A DNA stretch of 64,000 nucleotides from Mycteria americana (GCF_035582795.1 NC_134373.1:13042001-13106000); one strand, 5' to 3'. Positions 38,276-50,300 are shown, counted from the stretch's first letter. The notes: generated by a model not told the origin, from the sequence alone. Numbers and translations: made by a program.

Positions 38276-40527
38276 TAAACAGTGAGACTAGCCTCTTTAG
38301 ACCAGGGTCTAGTCCGGCCTCAGAGCGCAAGTCTACCACTGCTGCTAACTAAAGGAGGTACCTCTTCAGCTGTTTCTTTAGTGCTGAGCACATACCAGCA
38401 CCCTGAAAGCATGGTGGAAGTCATCAAAAGACGAGCATTAACGCAGCTTCAACATCCTGGAACTGCAAGCTGGTATCAGAAACTCTTCCAGCTGACCACA
38501 GCCTTTTTTTGGGTTGGCTGGTGTCATTGAGAGCTGTCTGTGTGTCTTTCCCCTCCTTTTTGGATGCCCCTGCAGGAGCAGGAAGGCTGTGGTCTCAAAC
38601 AATCCCTTGTATAAGAATAGAATATTTTTTCTTCCTATGCCTTTCCACCTATTGATGAATTAAGAGCTTGTGCAAAAAGAATCACCTAAGATGGGAAGAC
38701 CAAAGATATCAAGCCTCATCTGTTCACACACTCTGCTACAGCCCAGAATCTGCTGCTGTGCAGAGTGCCCCTCTCTGGAGTCCTGGGAACCGCAGTGAGG
38801 AAGAGGATGAGGTAGCTCACCCTGTATGTTGCTCAAGCAAGAATAGGTGCCAAAGTCAGAGTCAGAATCCCAGGACCTGATATATCATGGTGTATTGTTA
38901 GCTGTGTTTGTTTTGGGGGCTTTTGGTAATTTTTCTTCTAGGTTTTTGTCTCTCTATTTAATTATCCTTTTCATTACTGATTTCCTGACTTAATCTGAAT
39001 GTGCGTAAATCTCCACCATAGATTTATCATCTCTATAGAAAGCGCTTTCAGAGTAGTTGTGCAGCTTCCCAGAAAAGGGACACTGTTGGAAAATGAAGCT
39101 TTCAGATTCAACAATAAGCCTACTATTATGCTGATTTTTGCCAAGCTTTCCCTCACTTCTTTCCCATTTACTACAAGAGTGAGCTCAAGGCTTCTTTTTG
39201 TTTGTTTTCGAACCTCAGTCATTCATTCCTAAGTGTTTACCACCCTGCTCAAGTCCACTCACTCTGAAACATTAGACACCACAAGATACTGCTGCATTGC
39301 TTCAGGAATCAGAAAATGCTCAGGTTCTTTTTTCAGTTGTGTGTTTCTGTGAAGGTTTTAACCAGCCTGTTTGCCAACCTTAAAAAAAGTAAAAATAAAA
39401 ATCTTTCTTAGAATATTGTACTTTGACTGTCATGGTTATTTGAGGACTTTGTATTTTTAACCAAATGCGAGATCTCAGAGCAGCAGCTGAAATTATCTTT
39501 GATATAAATAATCTCATTGCAAAACACATTTTTGTTTATATAGTATATAGTCTGCGTGCTCATAACCATTTAATCAAATTCAGGCCTTGTCTGAGCAAAC
39601 ATAATGGCCATTAACTTATGTGTGGGTTGTGAATTATCCTTTCTGAATTTGACCTGTAGCTCTGAGAGCCAAAAAAGCTGTCTTCCTTGATTTTTTTGCT
39701 TGGGATCACACATGCAAATGCAGGGGATTTTCTATTTCTAAAGATTTTCTGAATGTTGAATACAATTTTCTGCTGATAACATGTAGAAACCCAGCCTCTC
39801 TAGGTTTTTGGTCCATTGTGACTGACCGTCAGAATTTTTTGTAGTTATCATGAATCTTCTTCTTCTTTCCGTGTTGATACTCTATATAATGCTCTTATGA
39901 GCCCATACAGGTCCCTTGAAAGAACCTTCTGTCTTGTCTTTGCTTGGCAGCTTTCTCCTAAGCCGAGCATGTAAACATCTATCTCCTGAAGACATATCCC
40001 TGTTAATCACTTCTGGTGCCTCTCTTTGAACTTCTTTCTGTTAACGTTGCAGTTTTTAACTGCAGTTAACGAAAGCCAGGATAAAATGTTATTATCAGCC
40101 CTTCTCCTGGCTTAAAAGAGCCACGTTACATTTATGCCCCAGATTAGCAACTGCTGTACAACATGAGCTATGTAATTTGCTGCTTTCTGTATCTTCACCC
40201 TCAGATCTGTTGCCAGATCACTGTGACTGTACCAGTTTATTTCCAAATTTCTCTGTTGAATCAATTTCCCCCTGTTGCGAGCCAGAAACAGTTTTGTGCC
40301 GGGGGAATTTCAACTGATTTAATTTGTTGCCAATTAACAAACTTTTAATCACTGATTCTGATATTGAAACCAATAAACAAATACATACTTAGAGAGACAC
40401 ACCTCAGCTCCCCTCCAGACGCCTCTCCTCCCTGCTCTGTGGTCTCCAGTCCTGTCGCTGCACATGGCACACACTCCCTTTGGTGAGGCAAAGGGGATCA
40501 CTAAATAGCAGGTGAGGCTTTGCAGCT
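38276..40527. other. Non-coding stretch
   Basis: Short open frames only (up to 82 codons). A 14-bp perfect palindrome ttaactgcagttaa lies at 40056-40069. Nothing else recognised. Confidence 0.5.
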
Positions 40528-40672
40528 AGTGCGTTGGGCAGGACTCAGAAGACCTGTGTCTCATTTCTGCAGCTGGCAAGTTCTCTGCACTGTTTCTTTC
40601 TGTGCTGCTGTCTTATCTGTAAGCCAGGAAAAATGGCAGTGACCTGCTTTGGATAGTACTGTGAAACTGATT
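40528..40672 (+). repeat. MIR SINE copy, plus orientation
   Basis: This is the clearest MIR-like copy. It reads gcgttgggcaggactcagaa, gacctgtgtctcatttctgc, agctggcaag, tctgtgctgctgtcttatct, gtaagccaggaaaaatggca, gtgacctgctttgg in the MIR order (ggactcagaagacctgggtt, ccagctctgcc, ctgtgcctcag, tcatctgtaaaatggg, ataatacctaccttg). It is ancient and not mobile. A second copy in the opposite orientation follows about 650 bp downstream. Confidence 0.65.
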
Positions 40673-41320
40673 GCCGAGAAGCAGTCCAAGAGGACATGGT
40701 GGTACTGATGTAACTGCAGCTTTGGAGTCTGTCAGTCTTGTGGGAGCAGTAGGTGTTTGAAGAAGCAAGGAGATAGAACAATTACATAAGGATATATTTT
40801 ATTACCTTTGCATTCAGTTGGTTCCTGTCCCATCCGTAACCCTAAGGAAAGCAATAGTAATCAAGTGGCCCAAGATACAAACCCATATCATGTGTGGTGG
40901 TGTGTTCTTCCCCTTCAGAAACAATGAATTTACAAATGTTGTGTTGTGACATCCCTCTGGATTACTGCAGCTCAGTGACTGATGTTAGAGTATAGCATGT
41001 CAGTTTTCAAGGTCCTTTTCATGACAGGTCACCAGCTGCCAGAGCTTCACTATCAACTGGATCTGAGTTAAAAAATCTTTAACGAAAAGGGGCATGGTAT
41101 TTTTAGCCCAGGTCATTTGAGTGGTCTGGTCTGCAGGGAAGTGTCATGAACTGAGAAGAGTAACAGATTACAGTGCCAAGATGGAGACAGGGAGGTTGCA
41201 AGAGAGCAAGAAATCATTAAGGCACCTTTACTGCCAAAGTTACTGCATTGTACAGTTACACCTGGAGTATCTCATAATCTTTGTCATATACACTGAGGTT
41301 TGGAAATTTCTTTCTCTTTT

Positions 41321-41467
41321 GCAGATGGGAAACGGAGGCCCAGAGAAATTAAATGAGTTGTCTGTGGTTGCATCAGAAATATGGCTACAGTTGTATAGGA
41401 AATATTGTGAACTGAGGATTTAATGCAAAATCCAAGGTCAGTGCTCTGACCAGGCCATCTCCCTTCT
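41321..41467 (-). repeat. MIR SINE copy, minus orientation
   Basis: On the plus strand it reads gcagatgggaaacggaggcc, cagagaaattaaatgagttg, tctgtggttgcatcagaaat and later tccaaggtcagtgctctgac, which is the reverse complement of the MIR core (ctctgtgcctcagtttcccc atctgt, and 'agagcactggactaggagtc'). Well preserved over about 145 bp for such an old element. Confidence 0.65.
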
Positions 41468-42950
41468 AACATAGCCCGAAGGTTCCAGCTGGGATGTTTA
41501 ATTGTTGTTGATTATCATTTTACCTTTATCAGTGAATAACCTCTACAGACGAACCAAACACTGCAACATGTGTTGACCATAAGGTTCATACTGCTATTTG
41601 GCAGAAACAGAAGATGAGAACTAAACTCTGGGCAGCTGGTTTCCTCTTTTTGAAAACGTAGGCTCAGCATACAGCCAAATATACTGCGAGTCAATGCAGA
41701 TTTGCACATTTGCTGCAAAAATTAAAAAGCTGGTGGAGTAATGCTAAAACTTCAACACTGATGTAGAATCTGTGGCACCTCATCTGGAGATCAGCCTCTA
41801 CATGTTAGCTCTTTATTCCCTAGAAACAAGTTGGCAGATGTTGCATCAGTCTCTCTATGAAGGGCTCCTGTTTCCTGAAGATTCATTTGAGGCAGCCATT
41901 CATGATCCTTACTGCAGAATATTCATGATCCCTTCTATGTTCCCATTCCGGTCTCTACTTTCAGTTGCTGTGGATGGCAATTTCCTTGTGCCAGCTTTTG
42001 CATGCACCTGCAGGCTTCCCAAAGCTGTTATTCCTATCTATTTGTTTACAACTCAGTCTAGTACTTAGTGTTTTCCTCACTTGCATTTAGTGCCCAGACA
42101 ACTTGCCCTCGAAACTGTCCAAATACACTATTTCACACCAACAGTGGTGGATGAAAAAAAACCCCAGGAATTAATTAATTTCAGTGTACACATGGTACAA
42201 AAATGTTATTGGAAAATACATAAAAAGTAGACCACTTAATTTTTATTTAACTTTTCTAAATAACTTTACAGTTCATCTTAATTATTTAACTTTCTTTAAG
42301 TCACTACTTTTTAAAAAAAATCAAAAGTAAAGATACGGAATGAAGTTGCAGCTCAGGTTTTTCTTCCCACTACACTGTCACAGAAAAACCTAAGCTATTT
42401 CTGGCTGTTCTTATTTTTAGATTGTTCTTCATATACCATCTACCATCATTGAAATTAATGAGAAAATAAAAGGAGTGACCTTTGGCTGAGCACATACAGT
42501 TTATGCATGAGCTAAACAGCAGGATCCTTTTTCATTCTTCTTTTTCCCACATTCTCTTTCTCCCTGCTCTCCCCCATCCAAATATAATTTGTAAAGCTTT
42601 TAGAGCCTTTCATCCTATGTGTTTCCACTGTGTTCCTTTAGATGAGTCTTAGGTCCATGATTCACATCTATTCTCTTGTGCTGAAAGGTCAGCGGCACCC
42701 TTGTTTTAATGAATATAATGCACCATTCTCTTGAACTTCAGAATCGTTTCCAAAACTCCCAGGCAAAATTCATACAGCTCAGGGTGCAGATAAATGTCAG
42801 CAATACTATAAAGAGCACTCTCAGAACACAAATACAAGCCTGGACATTCAAAGTTACACTGTTTAAAATAAACCTGCATTTACTGAAGATCTGAATAGTT
42901 TCGAAGACATGATTCCACATGAAATGTTAATTCTGAACCTGTGGCCTCAC
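41468..42950. other. Non-coding stretch
   Basis: AT-rich, with long A/T runs near 42150-42330. A 98-codon plus-strand open frame at 41772-42068 has no recognisable motif. No element recognised. Confidence 0.45.
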
Positions 42951-43139
42951 CATAACGTTGAATATCTAATTCAAGCCCAGCTTTCTGCAGCAGGTGGACA
43001 AGTCCATTGAACAGATACTCGTTCCACGAAGCCACTGCAGCTGCATAAAGTAGAAACTGCCCAGCGAGGTTCGCTTGGGCACCACCGTCAGAGAACTGCG
43101 TGCTGTCGCACCGAGGTGGTTCTCTGCCAGCCCACCTGC
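42951..43139 (-). other. Candidate minus-strand exon (unidentified)
   Basis: This segment has about eleven CpGs in 200 bp, well above its AT-rich surroundings, and lies about 0.8 kb left of the CpG island. On the minus strand one frame is open throughout and the translation looks protein-like, for example LFNGLVHLLQKAGLELD. The frame meets a strong donor, ATG|GTGAGG, with the exon ending at 42951; beyond it the frame runs about 22 codons to a stop. A plausible acceptor (tttcctcgtggcag) sits just before 43139. There is no ATG in the open frame, so if coding it would have to be an internal exon. If transcribed from the island, whose minus strand also has no ATG, it is more likely noncoding. I do not recognise the protein. 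It may also be a chance open frame in a CpG-island shore. Confidence 0.25.
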
Positions 43140-43899
43140 CTGCCACGAGGAAACGCTGCCAGCTCTGCCTGGTTTGGAGGGTGGGTCGGATACATACTCA
43201 GTATAAATCTCACCTTGAATTATTTTCTGTGCTGCAGTTTGGGAAGCCTTGGTTGAAAATAATGACTGAGTGCTGCCTCCAAACTGTGTTTGAAGGTGTT
43301 AAAAGGTTATTTTTCTGGCTGCGGGTAGGGAGTTCAAGTGTGTTATGAGCTGTGTTATGACCAAGAGAGTCTCCTTTGCGTTAGCAGGAAAAGAGGTACG
43401 CAATGATTCTGGGAGGAAATGCTATGATTCTCCAGTACTTGTGGCTCACAGTGGTAACAAAAATGAGAATTGCTATGTGTTTGGGTTAAGGGAAATGCTG
43501 ATGATGGTGTAAGACACCAGTACTGATAGTAAATCCAGATTACAGTTGTTTATGGAAAACTTGCTCTGATTTTTGCCTAGTTCCAAGTGTGCGGTTGTAC
43601 CTCCACCTTCTAGTGTTTAAATTTAAGTAGATAGGTTTTTATTGCTCCTTTAGCTTTGTGTTAACAACCCTGACTATGTATTTTCTTTGGAGCTTTTAGG
43701 TAGTATTTTAAAACATCGATTACTGAGAAACTTGCCCTAAGTTTTTATATTCTGGTTGTTTGCCAAGAGTATTCACAGATAGGAAGATTCATACGCTCGC
43801 GATGATTTATGCTGCCTGTTTCATTTTGCTTAGCGAGAAGTTCTTGCGTAGGTCTCTACCGGAGCATTTATTTGTGCGTGGCAGGAGGGGCACACGCAA
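43140..43899. other. Non-coding stretch left of CpG island
   Basis: A short tandem repeat tgtgttatgagc/tgtgttatgacc occupies 43339-43362. CpG density rises from about 43795 towards the island. No exon recognised on either strand. Confidence 0.45.
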
Positions 43900-44190
43900 A
43901 TTCTGAAGCCGCTGCACGAGTAAATCACCGGAACCTGGGGGGCTGCTCTCCGTCCCACAGAACCCTTCCCGCCCGGCACCCAGGAAGCAGGCGCCACGCG
44001 TTGTGCCGTCCAAGCCGGGCTTCGGGCAGCTCACCCAGCCCGCTCCCCAGCGTCCCGGGCGAGCGGCCCCTCCCCCGGGTCCGCGGCCCCGCTCCGAGCC
44101 CGCCGGCGCCGGCCGCCCCGCGGCCCCCGCTGCCGGCCGGGGAACGCGGCGCCGCCGTTGCTGTGGGCGGGGGCTGTGGCGGCCGTTACT

Positions 44191-44367
44191 GGGGCGGGCC
44201 CGGGGCGGTACGCGCGTGCAGGGGAGGGGCGCGAGGCGTGTCCCCGCGAGCGGGCGGTGGTGCCACAGCCGCGACCCACTGCCGGCCGCCGCGCCCCGCC
44301 GGTCCGCACCCGCCTCCCCGCCCTCTGCCGCGGCCGCACGGCCTCGCTGCGGCCCGGCGGCTACCAG
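44191..44367 (+). other. Putative noncoding first exon (3' end fixed by splice donor)
   Basis: The exon end is set by CAG|GTAAGG (last exon base 44367, intron GT at 44368-44369), close to the ideal vertebrate donor. The 5' limit is a guess: transcription from TATA-less CpG islands usually starts near GC boxes such as those at 44163-44198. The exon has no ATG, so translation would begin in a later exon. The gene cannot be identified from 5' UTR sequence. A weaker alternative donor (gcg|gtacgt) follows at 44890-44896 and could serve another first exon. Confidence 0.55.
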
Positions 44368-44383
44368 GTAAGGCGCCGCCCTG

Positions 44384-44401
44384 CCCTCCCCTCCCCTCCC
44401 C
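44384..44401 (-). promoter_or_regulatory. G-quadruplex / i-motif tract at start of intron 1
   Basis: Four C-runs of 3, 4, 4 and 4 bases separated by single T bases on the plus strand. The minus strand therefore carries four G-runs with one-base loops, a very stable quadruplex pattern. It lies 17-34 nt inside the presumed intron 1, on the template strand. Such tracts near starts can bind Sp1/MAZ-type factors and affect polymerase; that role is inference here. Confidence 0.6.
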
Positions 44402-44790
44402 TCGGCGGCACCTGCGCGGGGCGGCGGGCCCGCGGGGGGCGGAGGAGGGCCCGCCGGGAGTTTCCTGCCGAGCGGTGCCGCGGTGGGGGGGACGGTTACT
44501 GTGGTGCCGCGCGCACCCCGCCCGCTGCTCTAACGCCCCGGGTCCCGGCGCCGAGACCCGGCTGCGGGCGGAGGCGGGTGGGCCCCTCCTGGCGGCACGG
44601 GGGCCGCAGCCGGGCCCGGCCCTGGCCCCTCGGACCTCGCCCGGCGTACGCCGGGACCGGCTCTGCGAGCGCCCGGGAGCTGCTCGCCGCGGCTCGCCCT
44701 CTCCCGCCGCTCCGCCAGTCCCCAGGCGCCGCCGGAGCCGAGGCTGGGCAGTGCTGTGCTGTTCAAGGCTATTCAGTAACAGCCTTGGTC

Positions 44791-47216
44791 ATAAATGATT
44801 AACTGCACACCCGGGGAATTGGGAGCCGGGTCTTTCCGAGCGCAGCCGTTTATCCCCGGCTGTCTTGGCGGCCAGAGGCGCTGAGCCAGCGGTACGTTTG
44901 TTCCTGAAATGCTGCCTTACGTTTTTGCATGGGCTCTGAAATGTTGCTGCGAGTGCTGACCTGCTACAAGGTAGGGATGAAGGTTGCTGTGCCCTAGCTA
45001 CTGTTTCTGCACAGATCCACCCGTTTGAGGATTTGCTTTATCTGTACCAAGGTAAAAGACCGCTAAGGTGATAGGGCTTTTTTTGGTTGTTGGTTTTTTT
45101 TTTTTAACGTTCGTTGTCTTTCTTACTGTGCATGAAAAATATGATCATTAGGTGTGCAAGTCGTTGATAAGCAGTGGCAGCTGGCAAAATTCTTCTGTTT
45201 TCTATCAGAATGTAATGCTTCCTTTGTTGAGCTGTAAATGAATAGTGTAAGCTTCTTCCCCACCCTCAGCCTCATCATCCTGAGATGTGAATCACTTGGA
45301 CTACCAGATTTATTTTCTTTAGGAGAGCTAAGAGGCACCACAGAAAATCCATCTGTTTCATTCCAGGCCACATTCCCCTGGATTGATTGGGTTGATTCCA
45401 GGTTGAAAATGTGCAAATGCTTTATATACTTCAAGGCAACTAATGATCCTCGGTGGGAATTCTTTTTTGTTAACTTTTAAATTGGACTTACCAGTGTACA
45501 TATAAAGCATCTTTCTTCTGTTTCTTTGAGCTCCTGATGCAGTCATAAAATATTTTCCAAACTGTGATGATTCAAGGAAAGTAAACTAAAAAACTTCTAA
45601 ACAGAAAGTGGAAAAGACTGGTGTATGCAGAATGTCAAGGTTAACCAGGAACATGTTTGCACTGGCCGTGAAAGAAATCCTGGGTGGTAACCTGTTGAAT
45701 GCCACTAGCTAGAGTCTTTAAGCTGCTGTGAGCAGGACACTGCGCCCTTGCCACAATTGTTTCCGTGAATGCAGTCAAACCGAGTAAATGCAGAATGATT
45801 TCCAGGTCGGAACAGGTTGATGAATTTTGTGAGGCGCCATCACAACCTGCTGGAGCTGAACGCTGCTGCTGGGCTGTGAGTGTTCTCCTACTAATTGTGT
45901 TATGGGAGTTGAAGCAGTTTGGCCCTTTATGAGAACAGCAGGATCTGTTAAATGTAATGAGACACCAATCAAGATAAGGCTTGTATTGTGTCAGGTGCTG
46001 AATAATCATGTAAGGAGGTAAGGTCACAACTCTGGGAAATTTACTGTGTAAGAAAGTGTTATGATTAAGAAGAAGTAAATTAAGTACCCTTCAAAATGTT
46101 CTCAGCATTATCCTGAAGTGAAGGGTCTGTTTCCACAGTCCTTGTGCCTAGGCAGATGCCTGAGAAGAAACACGTGCTTTAGAGTTATTGTTGTGTCTGA
46201 CTTGTAGTAATGAGCTAAAAATTGAACACAAGCATCTCCAAGTACTTTCTGTGTTGAGGGAGGTTTGGTTCTGAATCTAGATCAGTTTTTCTTATCTAGT
46301 CTTTCTTGCTCAAAGAAATAGAAATGAGGCTATGTCAGGACCCCTTCCTGCTGTTTCCCAAATTTTAAGGAAATATCTGTCCAGAACTGAAATCGGTTTG
46401 GGCCTATTTTTAAGAGAAAGCACAACAAAATTCCAATGGCTGTCAACTTGTTTTATATTTTCTTTGAGTTTTCTTCTAGCAACGGTGGAAGTACAAAAGC
46501 CATGCCTGTCAGCAGCTGTAGGCAACCTGTATTTGGTATTAATTCCCCCAGGCTGTTACATTTGTGTTCCTTTTCATCCATGTGCATTGACTCTGTTGTC
46601 ATTCTAGGGACTGTATTTCCTACTATGTTTTTGGGGCCCATGTCTTTAAACACTGTTAAGTAATGCTAGTCATGCAGAATACAAAAAAAAATCCTCAATC
46701 ATTTTCTAAAAACCAATCTGGTGTGGTGATTTACACATCCAAAGGAAAGGTCAAACTCCACTTTTCACTGTGCACCAAAGGATACAAGTAAAGCTGTGTA
46801 ACGATTTGGAGCAGAAGACCCAGGGGCAGTGAGGCTTTGCACAAAGATCAAAGGAAGAAAAATAGCTTATAGTTAATGGTTAATTGTAGCTAACTTGTAG
46901 TTAATATTAAGGATTTTATTGTCCATGTTACTCTGGGGAAATATGACCTCATACCTATGGCTGCTGCTACTGTCTCCTCCATCCTCCATGGTTTTTTGCA
47001 CTGTCCCAATCCTTCAGTTTCCCTCTTCTTCCTCCTGCCTTTTCTTCCCTCCTCAGATGCTTCACCAGCTTTCTCTTCCAGTTTTCTCCTTCGTGTACCA
47101 AAATGAACTAGCGAAATAGTTAACTTCGATAGCAAAGTGCCTTTATTTTAGACTGGGCGCCTTCCCTTGCTAATAGTTGTTTGAAAGCAACACTCTGTAG
47201 CATTATTATATCAAAG
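44791..47216 (+). other. Presumed intron 1, proximal part
   Basis: Follows the first-exon donor. There is a T-rich tract near 45078-45108. Open frames include 128 codons on the minus strand at 45641-46027, with no recognisable domain. The segment 45640-46010 is unrepetitive and could hold an intronic regulatory element. No exon with convincing acceptor and donor was found. Confidence 0.4.
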
Positions 47217-47337
47217 AATTTGGCCCTGAGCTTCACTGAGATTAGCAGGGGGCTGTGCAGTTCACATCTCTCTGCCCTGTTTGTTTCTGAGCACCTTGAG
47301 CTTCAAGAAGACGGTGCAGCGTTGTTTTGCCTCTGCT

Positions 47338-47349
47338 TTGCATATGCAA
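47338..47349. promoter_or_regulatory. 12-bp palindrome, POU/C-EBP-like
   Basis: ttgcatatgcaa is a perfect palindrome one base per side away from the MORE consensus. It also resembles a C/EBP-type ttgc...gcaa arrangement. Motif only. Confidence 0.35.
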
Positions 47350-50300
47350 GATTCTCATTCCAATCCTGAGGACTATAAGCTTGTGTTTTACAGAGTGTGA
47401 GATAATGGGGTGCGTGGTTACCTTGGGGGTATGTTTGGCATGGCAGGACTTTTACTTCCAGTATATATATCTGAAAGTGGCATCGTGGGTGATTCCCGCA
47501 GCAAAGATTTTGGCCCTGGTAGTGCTGTCCTGTAACATGCCAAAGACCAGCTCCTTGCCTGATGTACTTTGATAGGGCAGTCAAAAGAGCTAAATCCAGC
47601 TGGCACCTTGACCAATGGCGTGTGCAAAATATATTGCTTGATTTCAGGAGGGGGTGTGGGAGCACAAGGAATATAAATTCTGGGATGTGGCAAGAAGCTG
47701 GAGAGTGAAAACTGACATTTTTTGACTGTTAAGTTTCACAGTACGTGGGTGGAACAGACGGGTGAAGAGGGCAAGTCTGACAGCTGTGACTTTTGTTTCT
47801 GAATAGAAGTGCAGTAATTCCCTAGTTCTGGATATGGATTAGAAGAAATCTGGTTTTGCTTATTAGCTCCCCTGTCTTTACTGCTGAAAGTTTGTCCATG
47901 TGAAGATTGTTTAGAAACTCTGTAATGAACTCATGTGTGCAAATCCCATTTTGGGTGTGTGGGCATTCGCATGTAAAACCTGCGAACTGAAAATGTGATT
48001 GGGGCGGGTGGAGAAGTCAAATATTTCTTCTGAGAAGTCGTCAGCAGATGTAATCAACCCTTTTTTGTGAGAGGCTTCAGAAACAGACTTCAAAATTAAA
48101 GAGTCAAATGCTGGTTTCTCAATATAAAAAAATGTCTTTTCATTGAATAAGCCACCATATACTTTATGGGTGATGGTGAATTTGCTCAATTAGTAAAGTG
48201 GTTATTAAGCAACAGTGACAATGCTTTCACTTATTATCCCAGTGCAATTATACTTTTACTAGATCTTGTACCAAAAAAACTTCTGATGGTTTTCTTTTTA
48301 GACAAGGCAAATAGTGCTGCAGACCCTAATTAGGGTTTTGGAATAAAGTCAAAACTCTGCATGTGTGTTAAACTTCTCTCATAAAACAACAATAATATAG
48401 AATGCCTGCCCATCTTTTTGTAGTACAAGAGACTAATCTAAAAATATGCTCTGCATATACATAGTAGGAAAGGATTGTGGCATAACATTTTCAAAGCCTG
48501 TTCTTTTCTTGGTTTGCTCTTAACTGAAGCTATACAGTTTCTTCAAAAACCATGAGTTACAAATGAATCTGCAATACTTTGTGACTCCTTGTCCTTTTCC
48601 TTCAGACAAAAGGCCCTTTCAATCCATTGTGGAACAGTCACCGATTTTCATGTGGTCATTCAAGAAAAGGATAGTGATTGGCCTTCATAATAGGCCTTTC
48701 AGTACTCTCTCTAGTGGTTTGCTGACTGAAAAAAAAATGCCTATCGCTGTGTACTGTGTCCAGTGTTTAAATTACTGATGAATCTAATCTCCCAAGTGTT
48801 GAAAGGTAAGAGGTCAAACGGCAAAGAAGCCTCACCTGTTTGTGAGTAGCAGCGTGCTGCTGCTCAGAGTTGGGGACAGATTTTGGCCTGTGTAAACTGG
48901 TACAGTTTTGTTTGATGTTCCTTGACTGAAGGTCTGTTCTGTTTCTTTTTTTTTTTAAAGTGGTAACTTAAACCTGGTGTTTCCGTGAACATAATTTAGC
49001 TTTTAAGCAGACTGATGCTGTTTTATGTTCCGAGTGGCATTGAGCAATGTTGTCTGTTTGTGCTGTGCATGGCCAAGTGGACTGTGAGTATGACTTCTTG
49101 GGAGGTGACTATCCTCGAAAGTTGTGGGCACATTTTGAGTTAGCATTAAAGAAGCTGCTACCACTGTTGTGTTGACAGCGCAGTCTCACTGAGTTGTTAC
49201 CCTTCTGTACTGGTAAGGACAACCTGCCTAGCAGCATTTCAAAATAAACACCCCACATTCAGGGCAGGTAGGCTGGTGTTTGTTGTCCCAACCTTATGCA
49301 AAATCCATGCAAGGATTTATGGTGTTTGACTGAATCTTACCTGGAACAGCACCAAAAGATAGTGTTTGTGCTATGAGACACTTCTGAATGATGGTAGGTC
49401 TTCAGGATCCTGGCTGATTTTGTTAGAAACCTGTGCAGAGCTTGCCCTGAACGTTCAGCGCTGGGGTGTCTGCCCGAGTGCTCTCCATGACATATGGCTT
49501 TTATCGCTGCTGAAGACTGATGCATGCTGACGGCTAATGGGGTGGCAATCAGGACTTGAGGCTTTCTTATTGGTTTAGGTACAACTGCCAAGAAAGAGTA
49601 TTTGGGCTTTGGATGACTCTAAGCTCAAGCGTGTGCTCAAATGGTCGTAATATATAAAAACAGCTTTCAGTGTGTACTGTCCTATACGTGTCTAGTTTGT
49701 GGCTTCCACTTCTGCGCTACACTTAAACTGTCCACTTTTAGTATTTAAATTACAGTGCTGTGTATGGTTCTCTGTGCAAAACTAAATGCAATAAAAGCCT
49801 TGCACGTGCAGTCTGGGTGTGGTGGTACTTTGGAATGGGAATGTATTCAGAGACTGTGGTTTATACTAGAGGTGGAAAAACCTACAAGTCCGACAATTTC
49901 ATCACTGTGGGACTTCTCCTTTCTGTGTTGATGGAGGGAATAGCTATCTTGTGCAGTAATACTTGCCTGTGCAGAATTTGATTTAGTGATCTTTAGGACT
50001 TGGTCTGAATGAAATGTTGCCTTTTTTGTAATTCTGTTTTCCAATAATAACTTAGTGCTGGCTAGAAATTGTTTTGAGTTGGCTGGTTTGTTAAGCTGCT
50101 GCCATGAAGTTGTGCTTTGGTGTTAGGATCAGAGCTTGTGCTCCTTGCTCTGGAGCTGATGAGGAGAGGGATGGTGTGGAGATAGACTGCTTGCACAGCA
50201 CTCAGGTGGAGAGCAGCTTCCCCATCTGTTCCTGCAGCTCCTGAGGTTTCCCATGTGCTGCAGCCACTTAGTTACTAGAGTGAAAGAAGGAAACCTACTT

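Larger units (their letters stand above)
43900..44790. promoter_or_regulatory. CpG island, presumed promoter
   Basis: About 0.9 kb of very GC-rich, CpG-dense sequence in an otherwise roughly 40% GC window. GC boxes (Sp1/KLF type) are visible on the plus strand at 44163-44173 (gtgggcggggg) and 44191-44198 (ggggcggg), and as ccccgccc at 44316-44323. An NRF1-like cgcgcgtgc lies near 44211. There is no TATA box. Neither strand contains an ATG between about 43868 and 44789, so any exon inside it is likely 5' UTR. It is the only promoter-like region in the window. Direction is suggested by the strong plus-strand donor at 44368, but a good minus-strand donor at 44034 leaves room for divergent transcription. 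Confidence 0.9.

Noticed and set aside
43809..44798. 329-codon plus-strand open frame through the CpG island
   Set aside because: Long frames are expected where GC is very high because stop codons are AT-rich. The product is only Arg/Pro/Gly/Ala-rich low complexity, the only ATG lies before the island, and the frame reads through a strong splice donor.
45312..45395. Possible exon 2 of the plus-strand gene (attttctttag acceptor)
   Set aside because: The matching donor (cag|gttgaa) is weak and the peptide is not recognisable.
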